The notes below the pieces were generated by a model. It saw only the letters and a program-made list of their open reading frames with translations, was not told the DNA's origin and made no database searches. Position numbers and translations under genes: made by a program. From Catenulispora yoronensis (GTDB taxonomy: Bacteria; Actinomycetota; Actinomycetes; Streptomycetales; Catenulisporaceae), in NCBI RefSeq assembly GCF_039531695.1, contig NZ_BAAAQN010000014.1, positions 62,001 through 126,000 of the forward strand: DNA of 64,000 bases. Direction: 5' to 3'. Positions within the stretch are counted from its first letter, which is position 1. Every line of letters begins with the position of its first letter. This document shows positions 41,833 through 50,593 of this stretch, one piece after another.

Positions 41833-43254
41833 ATGACTGACCAGACCTCGAACCCGACCCCGGACGATGCCGCCGCTTCAGCGCCCGCCGCCGCCCCGGC
41901 CGCCGTGCCCGCCGCCGCTTCTGCCTCGGCCTCCGCCGCCGCCTCCGCTGCTTCCGCCTCCGCCGCCGCACCCGCGGCCCCGGTCGCCGCGGCTCCCGCG
42001 ACCTGCCCCTTCGACCACGCGGGCTTCGCCCGCCGGTCGATGCTCAAGGGCGTCGCGGCCGGCGTCACCGGCGCCGCGGTCGTCGGCGCCACCGGGTTCG
42101 CGATGAACAAGGCGGCCGCCGACGCCGCGCCGACCGCGTCCTCCGGCGCGGTCACCGGCCGGGAGCTGCCGTTCCACGGCGCCCGGCAGCAGGGCGTCAC
42201 CACCCCGGCGCAGAAGCACCTCACGCTCGCGGTGTTCGACGTCACCGCCGCCGACAAGGGCGAGCTGACCCAGCTGTTCCAGACCCTCACCGAGCGGGTC
42301 CGGTTCCTGACCGCCGGCGGGACCCCGCCGGACCTCGGCGTCGGCTCGCCGCCCTCGGACAGCGGGATCCTCGGCCCGACGGTGCCCTCGGACGGCCTGA
42401 CCATCACCCTGGGCGTCGGCGCCTCGCTGTTCGACGGCCGGTTCGGCCTGGCCGACCGGAAGCCGGCCCGGCTGACGCCGATGAAGACCTTCCCGAACGA
42501 CAACCTGAACGCCGCCGAGTGCCACGGCGACCTGTCGCTCCAGATCTGCGCGGACAGCCAGGACACCGTGGTGCACGCGATCCGCGACATAGCCAAGCAC
42601 ACCCGCGCCGGGATGCAGCTGAAGTACCGGATCGACGGCTGGGCCAACGACCCGCGGCCGACCGGCGCCCAGCGCAACCTGCTCGGCTTCCACGACGGCA
42701 TCGCCAACCCCGCCACCGAGCACGAGTTCGACTACCTGGTCTGGGTCGAGCCCGGCGCCCCCGAGCCGGCCTGGACCGCCGGCGGCACCTACCAGGTGGT
42801 GCGGCGGATCCGGATGCTGGTGGAGTTCTGGGACCGGGTCAGCCTGCTGGAGCAGGAGAAGATGATCGGCCGCCGCCGGGACACCGGAGCCCCGCTGGAC
42901 GGCGCCGCGCAGACCGACATCCCGCAGTACGCCAAGGACCCCGACGGCGGGTCCATCCCGCTGGACGCCCACATCCGGCTGGCCAACCCGCGCACCGCCG
43001 AGACCGACCGGAACCGGATCCTGCGGCGCGGCTACAACTACGACCGCGGCTTCGACGCCGTCGGCGACCTGGACATGGGCCTGGCGTTCGTCTGCTACCA
43101 GCAGGACATCCAGCGCCAGTTCGAGTTCGTGCAGACCAAGCTCGTCGACGAGCCGCTGGTGGACTACATCTCGCCGGTCGGCGGCGGCTACTTCTTCGTC
43201 CTGCCGGGCGTGAAGGACGCCTCCGACTGGTTCGGCAGCGGCCTGCTGGCGTGA
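41833..43254 (+). CDS. efeB: EfeB, Tat-exported DyP-type haem peroxidase/deferrochelatase
   Basis: A 473-residue DyP peroxidase exported by Tat (FARRSMLKGVAAG at ~65-77). It is preceded by an unusually long Ala/Ser/Pro-rich extension (residues 10-56) not normally part of Tat signals, followed by CPFDHAG. The DyP motif appears as LLGFHDGIANP (Asp ~288) and the probable haem-ligand His is in DAHIRLANPRT (~380). EfeB oxidises Fe2+ or handles haem for uptake by EfeUO. It lies 67 bp after efeUO in the same operon and should share the iron-box control. Confidence 0.92.
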   Translation: MTDQTSNPTPDDAAASAPAAAPAAVPAAASASASAAASAASASAAAPAAPVAAAPATCPFDHAGFARRSMLKGVAAGVTGAAVVGATGFAMNKAAADAAPTASSGAVTGRELPFHGARQQGVTTPAQKHLTLAVFDVTAADKGELTQLFQTLTERVRFLTAGGTPPDLGVGSPPSDSGILGPTVPSDGLTITLGVGASLFDGRFGLADRKPARLTPMKTFPNDNLNAAECHGDLSLQICADSQDTVVHAIRDIAKHTRAGMQLKYRIDGWANDPRPTGAQRNLLGFHDGIANPATEHEFDYLVWVEPGAPEPAWTAGGTYQVVRRIRMLVEFWDRVSLLEQEKMIGRRRDTGAPLDGAAQTDIPQYAKDPDGGSIPLDAHIRLANPRTAETDRNRILRRGYNYDRGFDAVGDLDMGLAFVCYQQDIQRQFEFVQTKLVDEPLVDYISPVGGGYFFVLPGVKDASDWFGSGLLA

Positions 43255-43384
43255 TTGTCCGGACGGCGGCCCCGGCCGCGGAACCTCGGCGACGCCTCGC
43301 CGGCGCCTCGCGGATCCCTCGCGGATCGAAATCGATGATCCCCGCCTGATCCCATTCAGAAGTCGCTGCCCTAAAGTGGGGGCC

Positions 43385-44668
43385 ATGGGACTGGCCTCTG
43401 AGGTGCGTCGCCTGCGCCTGGCCCGGGGCCTGACCCAGCGCGAGCTGGCCGAGCCCGCCTACACGCGGGCGTTCGTCGCGGCGATCGAGTCCGGGGCCCG
43501 GGTCCCGAGCGACGAGGCGCTGGCGCATCTGGCCGGACGCCTGGGCACCGGCGTCGACGACCTGCGGCACGGCCGCCCGCCCGGCACCGAGGCGCGGCTG
43601 CGGGCCCGCCTGGTGGAGGCACGGCTGGCGCTGTCGCACGGCCGCGCCGAGGAGAGCGCGGCCGAGCTGAAAGCCGTGCTGGAAGAGGCCTCCGCGTACC
43701 GGCTGACCGAGATCACCGGCTGGGCCCGGCTCCGCCTCGGCGAGATCCACACCCACCTCGGCGAGTCGCACAGCGCGCTGGCGGCCTTCGAGGAGATCCT
43801 CGCGGAGACCCCGGCCGAGCAAGTGCGGCTGCACGCGGCCGTCGTGGCCCGGGTCGCGTACTCGCGCTTCACCATCGGCGATCCGCAGCGCGCGATGGCG
43901 ATACTTGAGACGGAATTGAGGGCGCTGCGCGACCGCCCCGAGGCCGACGCGGACGCCGAGCTGCGGATCGCCTCCGGCCTGATGTACGTCTACAACGAGC
44001 TCGACTGGAACGATCGCGCACGCCAGGTGGAGTGGGAGGCCGCGCCGCTCATTCCCCGCGTCGTCGACCAGGAGTGGGTGGCGCAGTTCTGCTCGACCGC
44101 CGCGCAGCTGCGCCGCATCGAGTCCGAGCTCGACGACGTGGACCGGCTGCTCACCGACGCGGTGCGGCGCTACACCGACCTGGGCATGCAGCGCGAGATC
44201 GGCATGTGCCACTGGGCGCGCGGCTACGTGCTGCGCCGCGCCGCGCGGCTGCCCGAGGCCGCCGCGCAGTTCCGGCGGGCGCGCGCGATCCTGCACGAGG
44301 TCGGCGCCATACAGGACGTCGCCGGCGCGACGATAGAACTCGCCGAGGTGCTGCGGCGCCAAGGCGAACTGGAGGAGGCCGGGACCCTGGCCGCCGAGGC
44401 CGGCGCGACCTCCGAGCGGACCGGGCACCGCGAGGGCATGGCGGAGGCCTCCCGGCTGCTGGGCCTGGTCTGCGGGCAGACCGGCCGCAACGCCGAGGCC
44501 GAGCACCATCTGGCGGTCGCGGCGGACCGGTACGAGGGCGCGGGACTGATGGCCGAGCTGGTCACCACCTGCGGCCTGCTGGCCGACCTGCTGCTGGCCA
44601 CCGGGCGCGAGGCCGAGGCCCGGTCGATGCTGCGGCGGGGACTGCGCGGCGCGGAGACGTTGTGGTGA
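43385..44668 (+). CDS. XRE-family HTH regulator with TPR domain (copy 1)
   Basis: A 427-residue protein with an N-terminal XRE HTH (residues ~3-58: EVRRLRLARGLTQRELAEPA, FVAAIESGARVPSDEALAHL) and a long helical repeat region made of TPR-like units to the end. The layout resembles RRNPP/AfsR-type peptide- or ligand-responsive regulators. The ATG at 43385 is used; an in-frame GTG at 43376 lies three codons upstream. It is 9 bp upstream of a paralogue, forming a two-gene operon. Target genes unknown. Confidence 0.85.
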   Translation: MGLASEVRRLRLARGLTQRELAEPAYTRAFVAAIESGARVPSDEALAHLAGRLGTGVDDLRHGRPPGTEARLRARLVEARLALSHGRAEESAAELKAVLEEASAYRLTEITGWARLRLGEIHTHLGESHSALAAFEEILAETPAEQVRLHAAVVARVAYSRFTIGDPQRAMAILETELRALRDRPEADADAELRIASGLMYVYNELDWNDRARQVEWEAAPLIPRVVDQEWVAQFCSTAAQLRRIESELDDVDRLLTDAVRRYTDLGMQREIGMCHWARGYVLRRAARLPEAAAQFRRARAILHEVGAIQDVAGATIELAEVLRRQGELEEAGTLAAEAGATSERTGHREGMAEASRLLGLVCGQTGRNAEAEHHLAVAADRYEGAGLMAELVTTCGLLADLLLATGREAEARSMLRRGLRGAETLW

Positions 44669-44677
44669 GGGGTTGTC

Positions 44678-45904
44678 GTGACGTCCGTCGGTGAGCGTCT
44701 GCATCGGTTGCGCACAGAGCGTGGAATGAGCCAGCGGGAGCTGGCCGAGCCGAGATACACGGCCGCGTTCGTGTCGTCGCTGGAAGCCGGGAAGCGGACC
44801 GCCTCCGTCGAGGCCCTGGAGTACTTCGCCCAGCGGCTGGCGATCGCCGTCGACGAACTGCGCACCGGCCGGGCCGCCGACCACTGGCTGCGGCTGGAGC
44901 TGGCGCTCGCCGTCGCCGAGGCCGCCGGAGCCCCCGGCGCGTTCCGGGAGCTGCTGGGCTCCGAAGGGCTCTCCGACGAGCAGCAGGCCTGGTGCCACGT
45001 CGGGATCGGGCACGCCGCCCTGGCCACCGCCGACCTGGCCGAGGCGGGCATCCAGTTCGAGTCCGCCGACCACCACCTGGTCGGCGCCGCGCCGCACCAC
45101 CGCGCCCACGCCACCGTCGGCCGCGCGGCCGTCCTGCGCCGCCAGGGCGACGCCCGCTACGCGGTCTACCTGCTGACCGAGGCGCGCGACGAGCTCACCC
45201 GGACCGGCTACCCCGACCCCTCGGCCCTGCTGGCGCTGCACGTGCACCTGGCCGTGGCGCACAGCGACCTGGGCGACGACGTCCAGGCCGCCGAGGCGGC
45301 CGAGTCGGCGCTGCTCCTGGCCTCCGGGCCGCGCCCGATGACCATCGCCCGCGGCCATCTCGACACCGGACGCACCCTGCTGGCCGCCGGACGGCTGCCC
45401 GAGGCGGCGGTGGCCGTGGGCCAGGCCCGCGCGGCCTTCCGCGAGGCGACGCTGCACTCGCTGCTCGCGTGGTGCCACCGGGCCCGGGGCCTGCGGCGCA
45501 AGCGCGACTGGGACCGCGAGGGCGCCCTGACCGACCTGACGATGGCCGAGCGGCTGTTCGCCGAGTCCGGGCAGGACGACCGGCGCGTGGACACCGCCCT
45601 GGAGCTGGCCGAGCTGCGCCTGGCGATGGGGATCGCCGAGCCGGACCTGCCGGTCGCCGGGAACCCGGTGCAGCAGGCGCGCGCGGACCGGCTGCGGGCC
45701 CTGATGGCGTCCGACGGCGTGGCGAAGGAGCAGTTCCTCGTCGCCGCCATCGGCGGCTTCCGGGACCGGGGGCCGCGGCCGGAGCTGGCGCGCGCGGTGA
45801 ACGAGCTCGCGGACCTGTTGGAGGCGGCGGGGCGCGGCGACGAGGCGCTGCGGGTGCTGCGGGCCGGCCTGGCCGACGTGCAGCGGCTCAACAGCCAGAC
45901 CTGA
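44678..45904 (+). CDS. XRE-family HTH regulator with TPR domain (copy 2)
   Basis: A 408-residue paralogue of the preceding gene: HTH residues ~4-60 (RLRTERGMSQRELAEPRYT, FVSSLEAGKRTASVEALEYF) and TPR-like repeats behind. The QRELAEP-YT-AFV pattern is shared by both copies, indicating tandem duplication followed by divergence. The GTG at 44678 has GAGGGG upstream. A hairpin follows at 45924. Confidence 0.85.
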   Translation: MTSVGERLHRLRTERGMSQRELAEPRYTAAFVSSLEAGKRTASVEALEYFAQRLAIAVDELRTGRAADHWLRLELALAVAEAAGAPGAFRELLGSEGLSDEQQAWCHVGIGHAALATADLAEAGIQFESADHHLVGAAPHHRAHATVGRAAVLRRQGDARYAVYLLTEARDELTRTGYPDPSALLALHVHLAVAHSDLGDDVQAAEAAESALLLASGPRPMTIARGHLDTGRTLLAAGRLPEAAVAVGQARAAFREATLHSLLAWCHRARGLRRKRDWDREGALTDLTMAERLFAESGQDDRRVDTALELAELRLAMGIAEPDLPVAGNPVQQARADRLRALMASDGVAKEQFLVAAIGGFRDRGPRPELARAVNELADLLEAAGRGDEALRVLRAGLADVQRLNSQT

Positions 45905-45923
45905 GGCGCCCCGGAACGACAAA

Positions 45924-45945
45924 AGCAGCGGCGGACGCCGCTGCT
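45924..45945 (+). terminator. Hairpin after the second XRE-TPR gene
   Basis: AGCAGCGGC (45924-45932), GGAC loop and GCCGCTGCT (45937-45945) form a perfect nine-pair stem 20 bp after the stop codon. Confidence 0.75.
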
Positions 45946-45997
45946 GTCGCCTTCCGTGGCCGCCCCAGACCGGCCCGGTCAGTTCTTGGGGAAATGG

Positions 45998-46030
45998 GAG
46001 GCGGACCCCTGCCCCAGAGGGGTCCGCCTC
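45998..46030 (-). terminator. Hairpin after the metalloprotease gene
   Basis: Thirteen perfect pairs (45998-46010 with 46018-46030, core GGCGGACCCCT) and a 7-base loop, lying 18 bp beyond the protease stop on the minus strand and also usable from the plus strand. Confidence 0.8.
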
Positions 46031-46047
46031 TTTGAAGGAGCCCGGTG

Positions 46048-48411
46048 TCAGCAGGCTCCAGCATCGCTCCACGAGGCCCACGACTGCGGATCGCTGGGGA
46101 TCGCGCCGGTCGAGTACCACGTGGACTTATAGAGGTGGCCGCCGTACGTCACCTTGTCGCCGGGGACATACGCGCGGGTGGAGCTCCACGCGGAGACGCC
46201 CGCGCAGTTACCGGTGCCGCCACCGCCGGAGACCGTCAGCACGAACGACGCGGTGTGCGTCGCCGAGCCGGCGCCGGCGATGGTCAGCGTGTAGGTGCCC
46301 GGCGCCGCGGTGGCGGCGACCGCCACCGTGAGGGTCGCCGAGCCGCCGGAGGTCACCGAGGCCGGGCTGACCGACGCGGTGACGCCGGTGGGCGCGCCGG
46401 AGACCGTGAGGTTCACGGTCTGGGCGGTCCCGGAGACCGTCGCGGTGGCGACGGTCGCCGTGGTGGAGGCCCCGGGTGCCACGGTGGCGGAGCCGGGGGA
46501 CACGTTCACAGAGAAGTCGTTTCCAGGGTTGGTGGAGGTGACGGTCGCGGTGTAGGTGGCGGTGTGCGCCCCCGAGGCCGCGGTGCCGGTGACGGTGATC
46601 GCCTTCGAGCCGGTGGTGGCGCCCGAGGACGCGGTCAGAGTCAGGGTGCTGCTCTGGCCGGCCGTCACGGTGGACGGGTTGAAGGAGGCGGTCACGCCGC
46701 TGGGCAGACCCGACGCGGTCAGGGTGACCTGCTGGGCGCTGCCGGACGTGACCGACGTGGTCACGGTCGTGCTGACCGACTTGCCCTGGGCGACGCTGCC
46801 CGAGGCCGGATTGAGGGCCAGCGCGAAGTCGTTCGACGGTGCGGTGGAGCACTGCGCCTCACCGGACTGGGCCGCCACGCTCACCGCGTCCCAGGCCGCC
46901 TTGACGGAGCGGCACTCCTGGGAGTTCGCGCCGAAGAGGTTCACCGCGGCCTGGAGGGTGGCGGTGCGCACGTTGCGGTAGGTCCAGGTCGAGGTCTTCA
47001 TGTTCAGCGCGGCCATGTAGATCTGGCCCGCGTGCTGGATGCCGACGCCGGTCACCGACGAGTTGTTGCAGGTCGGGCTGGCCGGGTCGGTGCCGTTGCC
47101 GGCCGAGCCCACCGCCACCAGGTAGAACCAGTGGTTGTTGGGTCCGGCGGCCGAGTGCACCTCGGTGCTCGGGATCGAGCTGCTGTAGCAGTTCGGGTCG
47201 CCGACCAGCGAGGGGTTGTACATGTAGCGGATCGGGCCGCTGCCGGTGAGGTTCACCTGCAGCCCGACCACGTAGTCCGGCGGATTGCTGGGGTTGTTCG
47301 CGTAGTGCTCGGTCAGGGCGCCGAAGATGTCGCCGGTGGACTCGTTGAGCCCGCCGTTCTCGTTGCCCGAGCCGGCGCCGCCGGGGGTGTACTGGAAGAT
47401 CGAGTGGCCCATCTCGTGGCCGACCACGTCGATCGAGGTCGCCTGGCGCTGGTTGTCCTGGGTGTGGCCGAAGTGGCCGGACGTCCCGTCCCAGTAGGCG
47501 TTCACGTCGTTCAGCCCGACGTACAGCGGGAACTCCTGCCCGTTGCCGGACAGCCCGTTGCGGCCGAGCCAGTCGCGGAGCATGTTCGTTTCCTGCTCCA
47601 CGGTGTAGTACGCGTCCACACACGCGGTGGTCAGGTCGGTCCCGGCGCCCGTGCCGCCGTTGCGGTAGGTCTGGTGCGTGCTCTCGTTACCGCAGGACAG
47701 ACCGCTGCGCAGCGGGTCCTGGAGCAGGCCTCCGTTGGTGTCGATGGAGACCGTGCCGTCGAAGTACCCGCGGCCGGTGTCGGCGTGGACGTCGTCCTTC
47801 GTGTCGGCGATCGCGCCCGTTCCCGCGTCGACGTACACGTGCAGGTGGCTCGGGGCATTGCCCTTCGCCCCCACGGCCAGGACTTCCCACGCCAACACCG
47901 GCTTGGCGCCCGTGGCCAGCACCACCAGTTCGGGGGTGCTGACCGAGCTCACCGCGGTGAGCTGGGCGCTGGCGAGTGCGGCGGCCTTGGCGGCGTCCAC
48001 CTTGGGGGTGGTGGACGCCACGGCCAGCGCGCCGCGGTGCGCGGAGGTGGTGCCGCGCAGATTGCCGGCGGCGTCGGTGACGACCACAGCATCGCCACCC
48101 ACGACCGGCAAGCCTTTGTAGGTCCGCTCGAACCCGAAATAGCGGAGATCGTTGGTCCCCGCCATCGCCGAGGTCCGGACGTAGCTCTCGTCGGGGCCCT
48201 TGGCCAAGGCGTCGAAACCGCTGGCCGCGGCCGTGTCGGCGACCAGCGCCGCATGGTCGGCGGCGGCCTGCGCACCGGTCAGCGCGACCGGCGCGGCGCC
48301 GGGCCTGGCGGCCCCGGCGGTGGGTGTGGCGGCGTTCCCGACCGCCGCCACGGCGAGGCCGGCTCCGCACAAGGCGGCGGCCAGCCCCAATATCAGGGGG
48401 GTGCGTCTCAC
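46048..48411 (-). CDS. Secreted thermolysin-family (M4) metalloprotease with Ig-like and chitin-binding-like domains
   Basis: A 787-residue exported protease. Order: signal peptide (~1-27), FTP/PepSY-type propeptide (~40-205), M4 catalytic domain (~215-525) with HEMGH at 332-336 and the third zinc ligand in NESTGD (Glu ~357). Two tandem ~100-residue Ig-like repeats follow (each beginning NDF..., with GVTAS strands), then a C-terminal ~50-residue carbohydrate-binding domain of CBM5/12 type (AWSSTRAYVPGDKVTYGGHL, YSTGAIPSDP). Start GTG 48411 with GGAGGAG upstream. It probably degrades protein associated with chitinous or polysaccharide matter outside the cell. Confidence 0.92.
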   Translation of the reverse strand: MRRTPLILGLAAALCGAGLAVAAVGNAATPTAGAARPGAAPVALTGAQAAADHAALVADTAAASGFDALAKGPDESYVRTSAMAGTNDLRYFGFERTYKGLPVVGGDAVVVTDAAGNLRGTTSAHRGALAVASTTPKVDAAKAAALASAQLTAVSSVSTPELVVLATGAKPVLAWEVLAVGAKGNAPSHLHVYVDAGTGAIADTKDDVHADTGRGYFDGTVSIDTNGGLLQDPLRSGLSCGNESTHQTYRNGGTGAGTDLTTACVDAYYTVEQETNMLRDWLGRNGLSGNGQEFPLYVGLNDVNAYWDGTSGHFGHTQDNQRQATSIDVVGHEMGHSIFQYTPGGAGSGNENGGLNESTGDIFGALTEHYANNPSNPPDYVVGLQVNLTGSGPIRYMYNPSLVGDPNCYSSSIPSTEVHSAAGPNNHWFYLVAVGSAGNGTDPASPTCNNSSVTGVGIQHAGQIYMAALNMKTSTWTYRNVRTATLQAAVNLFGANSQECRSVKAAWDAVSVAAQSGEAQCSTAPSNDFALALNPASGSVAQGKSVSTTVTTSVTSGSAQQVTLTASGLPSGVTASFNPSTVTAGQSSTLTLTASSGATTGSKAITVTGTAASGAHTATYTATVTSTNPGNDFSVNVSPGSATVAPGASTTATVATATVSGTAQTVNLTVSGAPTGVTASVSPASVTSGGSATLTVAVAATAAPGTYTLTIAGAGSATHTASFVLTVSGGGGTGNCAGVSAWSSTRAYVPGDKVTYGGHLYKSTWYSTGAIPSDPQSWASWSDAGAC

Positions 48412-48662
48412 GGTGGTACTCCTCCAGGTGGCTATCAGGAGTGGTGCGAGGTGCGACGTGCTGGTGGGAAAAGCGATCGCATGTGCGAGTGCGAGCAGAT
48501 GCGAGTGTGCGGTGCGGTTTCTTGGCCATTAACCGTGGTTGACTGTCTAGTTACGTCGAGCCCCGGAGTCAAGGGTCTGGACCACTGGGATCAGATTTCT
48601 GATGGCGGGGCCGCGCTTTTTAATGAGTGGCCGATAGCGGCGCGGATGCATAGCCTGGGCTG

Positions 48663-49904
48663 ATGGCCATCGAGATCAAGGTCGTCGACGAGTCCCGGAT
48701 CGAGGACTACTCCGACGCCGTTGAAATGGGGTTCTACCATCCGCAGTTCCGCGGGCAGCGCGGTTCGCGGCGGCGGGAGTGGTTCGGCGAGGACCTGGCG
48801 GCCGGCCGGCTCGTCGCCGCGTTCGACGGCGACCGCGTCGTCGGGACGTTCGGCAACCATCCGAACCGGGTCACCGTCCCCGGCGGGGCGTCGGTGCCGG
48901 CCGCCGCCGTCACGGCGGTCACCGTGACGCAGACCCACCGGCGGCGCGGGATCCTGTCGTCGATGATGGCCAAGGGGCTGCGACAGTCGGCCGACGCCGG
49001 CGAGCCGCTGTCGATTCTGATCCCCGCCGAGTGGCCGATTTATGGGCGGTTCGGATTCGGCCACGCGACCGATGAGGCGCGCTATGTCTTCGACACCAAG
49101 CATTGCGGTGTCGCGCGGCCGTTGCCGGGCACCGTCGAATTTGTTTCCGCGCCGCAGTGGGTGGACGAGATTCCCGCCGTGTACGACCGGGTCCGGGCCC
49201 GTACCCCGGGGGCGATCGAGCGCCGGCATCACTGGTACGAGCGCGATACGGGCCTGCTGACCTGGGACGGAAAACCGACGGACGGCGAATTCTTTCTCGC
49301 CGTCTATCGGGACGAGTCAGGAGTCGCGCGCGGCGGGTTGAAATACAAATTCGCCGAAGGGGATTGGGACGGCTTTGTTCCCGAGGGTGTCGCCACGCAT
49401 GTGGATGTGGTCGCCGAGGATTCCGTGGCCCGCGTGCGGTTGCTGCAGTTCCTGTGGGAGCAGGACTGGGTCACTTCGTTCGAGGCGGAGAAGTTCCCGG
49501 CGGACGACAGTTGGCGCCACCTGATGGCCAATCCGCGGTACGCGCGCGAGAAGCAGCGGTTCGATGTGCTGTGGGTGCGGGTGCTGGACGCGCCGGCGGC
49601 GCTGGAGGCGCGGACCTACGAGGGGGAGGGCCGGCTGGTCGTCGCGGTCAGCGATCCGGCCGGGTACGCCGAGGGCGTGTTCGCGGTGGAGGGCGGTCCC
49701 GGCGGGGCGACGGTGAAGCGGGTGACCGAGTCCGCCGATCTGACGATGCCGGTGCGGACCCTCGGCGCGCTGTATCTCGGGCACCACTCCGCGACGGCGC
49801 TGGCGTCGGTGGGCGAGGTCGTCGAGGAGCGGAGCGGGGCTTTGGCGGTGGCCGACCGGATGTTCAAGACGGCCGTCGCGCCGTTCTGTGCCACGTGGTT
49901 CTGA
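48663..49904 (+). CDS. Eis-type GNAT N-acetyltransferase
   Basis: A 413-residue three-part acetyltransferase of the Eis family: N-terminal GNAT with the acetyl-CoA loop VTQTHRRRGILSSMM (~95-109), central GNAT-like part containing WPIYGRFGFGHAT, and a C-terminal sterol-carrier-like domain that ends in the invariant free carboxylate-type tail (FCATWF). M. tuberculosis Eis acetylates aminoglycosides; homologues have varied amine substrates. Some codons (AAA, TTT, ATT) are less biased than in neighbours. A 15-bp tandem duplication covers the stop codon. Confidence 0.9.
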   Translation: MAIEIKVVDESRIEDYSDAVEMGFYHPQFRGQRGSRRREWFGEDLAAGRLVAAFDGDRVVGTFGNHPNRVTVPGGASVPAAAVTAVTVTQTHRRRGILSSMMAKGLRQSADAGEPLSILIPAEWPIYGRFGFGHATDEARYVFDTKHCGVARPLPGTVEFVSAPQWVDEIPAVYDRVRARTPGAIERRHHWYERDTGLLTWDGKPTDGEFFLAVYRDESGVARGGLKYKFAEGDWDGFVPEGVATHVDVVAEDSVARVRLLQFLWEQDWVTSFEAEKFPADDSWRHLMANPRYAREKQRFDVLWVRVLDAPAALEARTYEGEGRLVVAVSDPAGYAEGVFAVEGGPGGATVKRVTESADLTMPVRTLGALYLGHHSATALASVGEVVEERSGALAVADRMFKTAVAPFCATWF

Positions 49905-49920
49905 GCCACGTGGTTCTGAG
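49891..49920. repeat. 15-bp perfect tandem duplication at the eis-like stop codon
   Basis: CCACGTGGTTCTGAG occurs at 49891-49905 and again at 49906-49920. The first copy encodes the last residues and stop of the Eis-like gene; the second is an untranslated copy including another stop. It contains the palindrome CCACGTGG. Confidence 0.85.
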
Positions 49921-50004
49921 CCGGCTGCCCGGACCCGGTCCGGCCGCCGGCCGCCCCGCCGCCTTCACCTCCGCCACCAATACCCCGCCGCCGTCACCCC
50001 CGGC

Positions 50005-50460
50005 TCACTCCGTCACGGGTCCCGGCTTGGTCGGCCGCTCGTCGATCTCCATCCAGGACTGCGGCCGCTCCACCGGGACGAACCCGGCCTTGGCGTAGGT
50101 CGAGTGCTTGTCCTTCGTCGCCAGCAGGAAGCGGTTGATGCCCAGCGCCTTCAGGTCGGCCAGTATCTCGCGGGTCAGCCAGGGGCCGATGCCCTTGCCC
50201 CGGTAGGTCTCGTCGACGTACACGTCGCAGAAGTAGGCGAAGGTCGCGTTGTCGCTGATGATCCGGGCGAGGCCGATCATCGTCTCGCGGTCGGAGTAGA
50301 CGCCGTAGACGTGGGAGCCGTCCACGGAGCGTTCGACGCGGTCGCGCGGGCGGCCGACGCCCCACCACGACTCCTCGGCGATCCAGCGGTAGACCTTGTC
50401 CCGGTCCACCAGGGCCGGGTCGTCGCTGATGAACAGGCCGTCGTCGCGCGTTGTCTCCAT
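50005..50460 (-). CDS. GNAT-family N-acetyltransferase
   Basis: A 151-residue GNAT with the acetyl-CoA motif DVYVDETYRGKGIGPWLTRE (residues ~79-98) and C-terminal YAKAGFVPVERPQSWMEID. The N-terminal YRWIAEESWWGVGRPRDRVE pattern is shared with a common actinobacterial and proteobacterial GNAT group of unknown substrate. The ATG at 50460 is used although its ribosome-binding site is weak; the frame is open upstream into non-conserved sequence. Confidence 0.85.
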   Translation of the reverse strand: METTRDDGLFISDDPALVDRDKVYRWIAEESWWGVGRPRDRVERSVDGSHVYGVYSDRETMIGLARIISDNATFAYFCDVYVDETYRGKGIGPWLTREILADLKALGINRFLLATKDKHSTYAKAGFVPVERPQSWMEIDERPTKPGPVTE

Positions 50461-50593
50461 GATGGAAATCCCATCACAGGAAAAGGGCGGGGCCAAAAGC
50501 CAGTCGCCGCGAAGTGGCCTGGTCCCACGTGCTGAGACCAGGCCTTTCACCGCTGTCGACCGGGGCTCCAGGCGGACCGGTCCGCGACTGGAG

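Noticed and set aside
39576..42716. 1046-residue minus-strand open frame opposite the efe operon
   Set aside because: It is antisense to two clearly recognised genes (EfeUO, EfeB), shows no domain match and reflects GC-rich codon bias leaving the opposite frame open.
42839..46120. 1093-residue minus-strand open frame opposite efeB and the XRE-TPR genes
   Set aside because: Shadow of coding frames on the plus strand; Gln/Arg/Gly-rich with no conserved motif.
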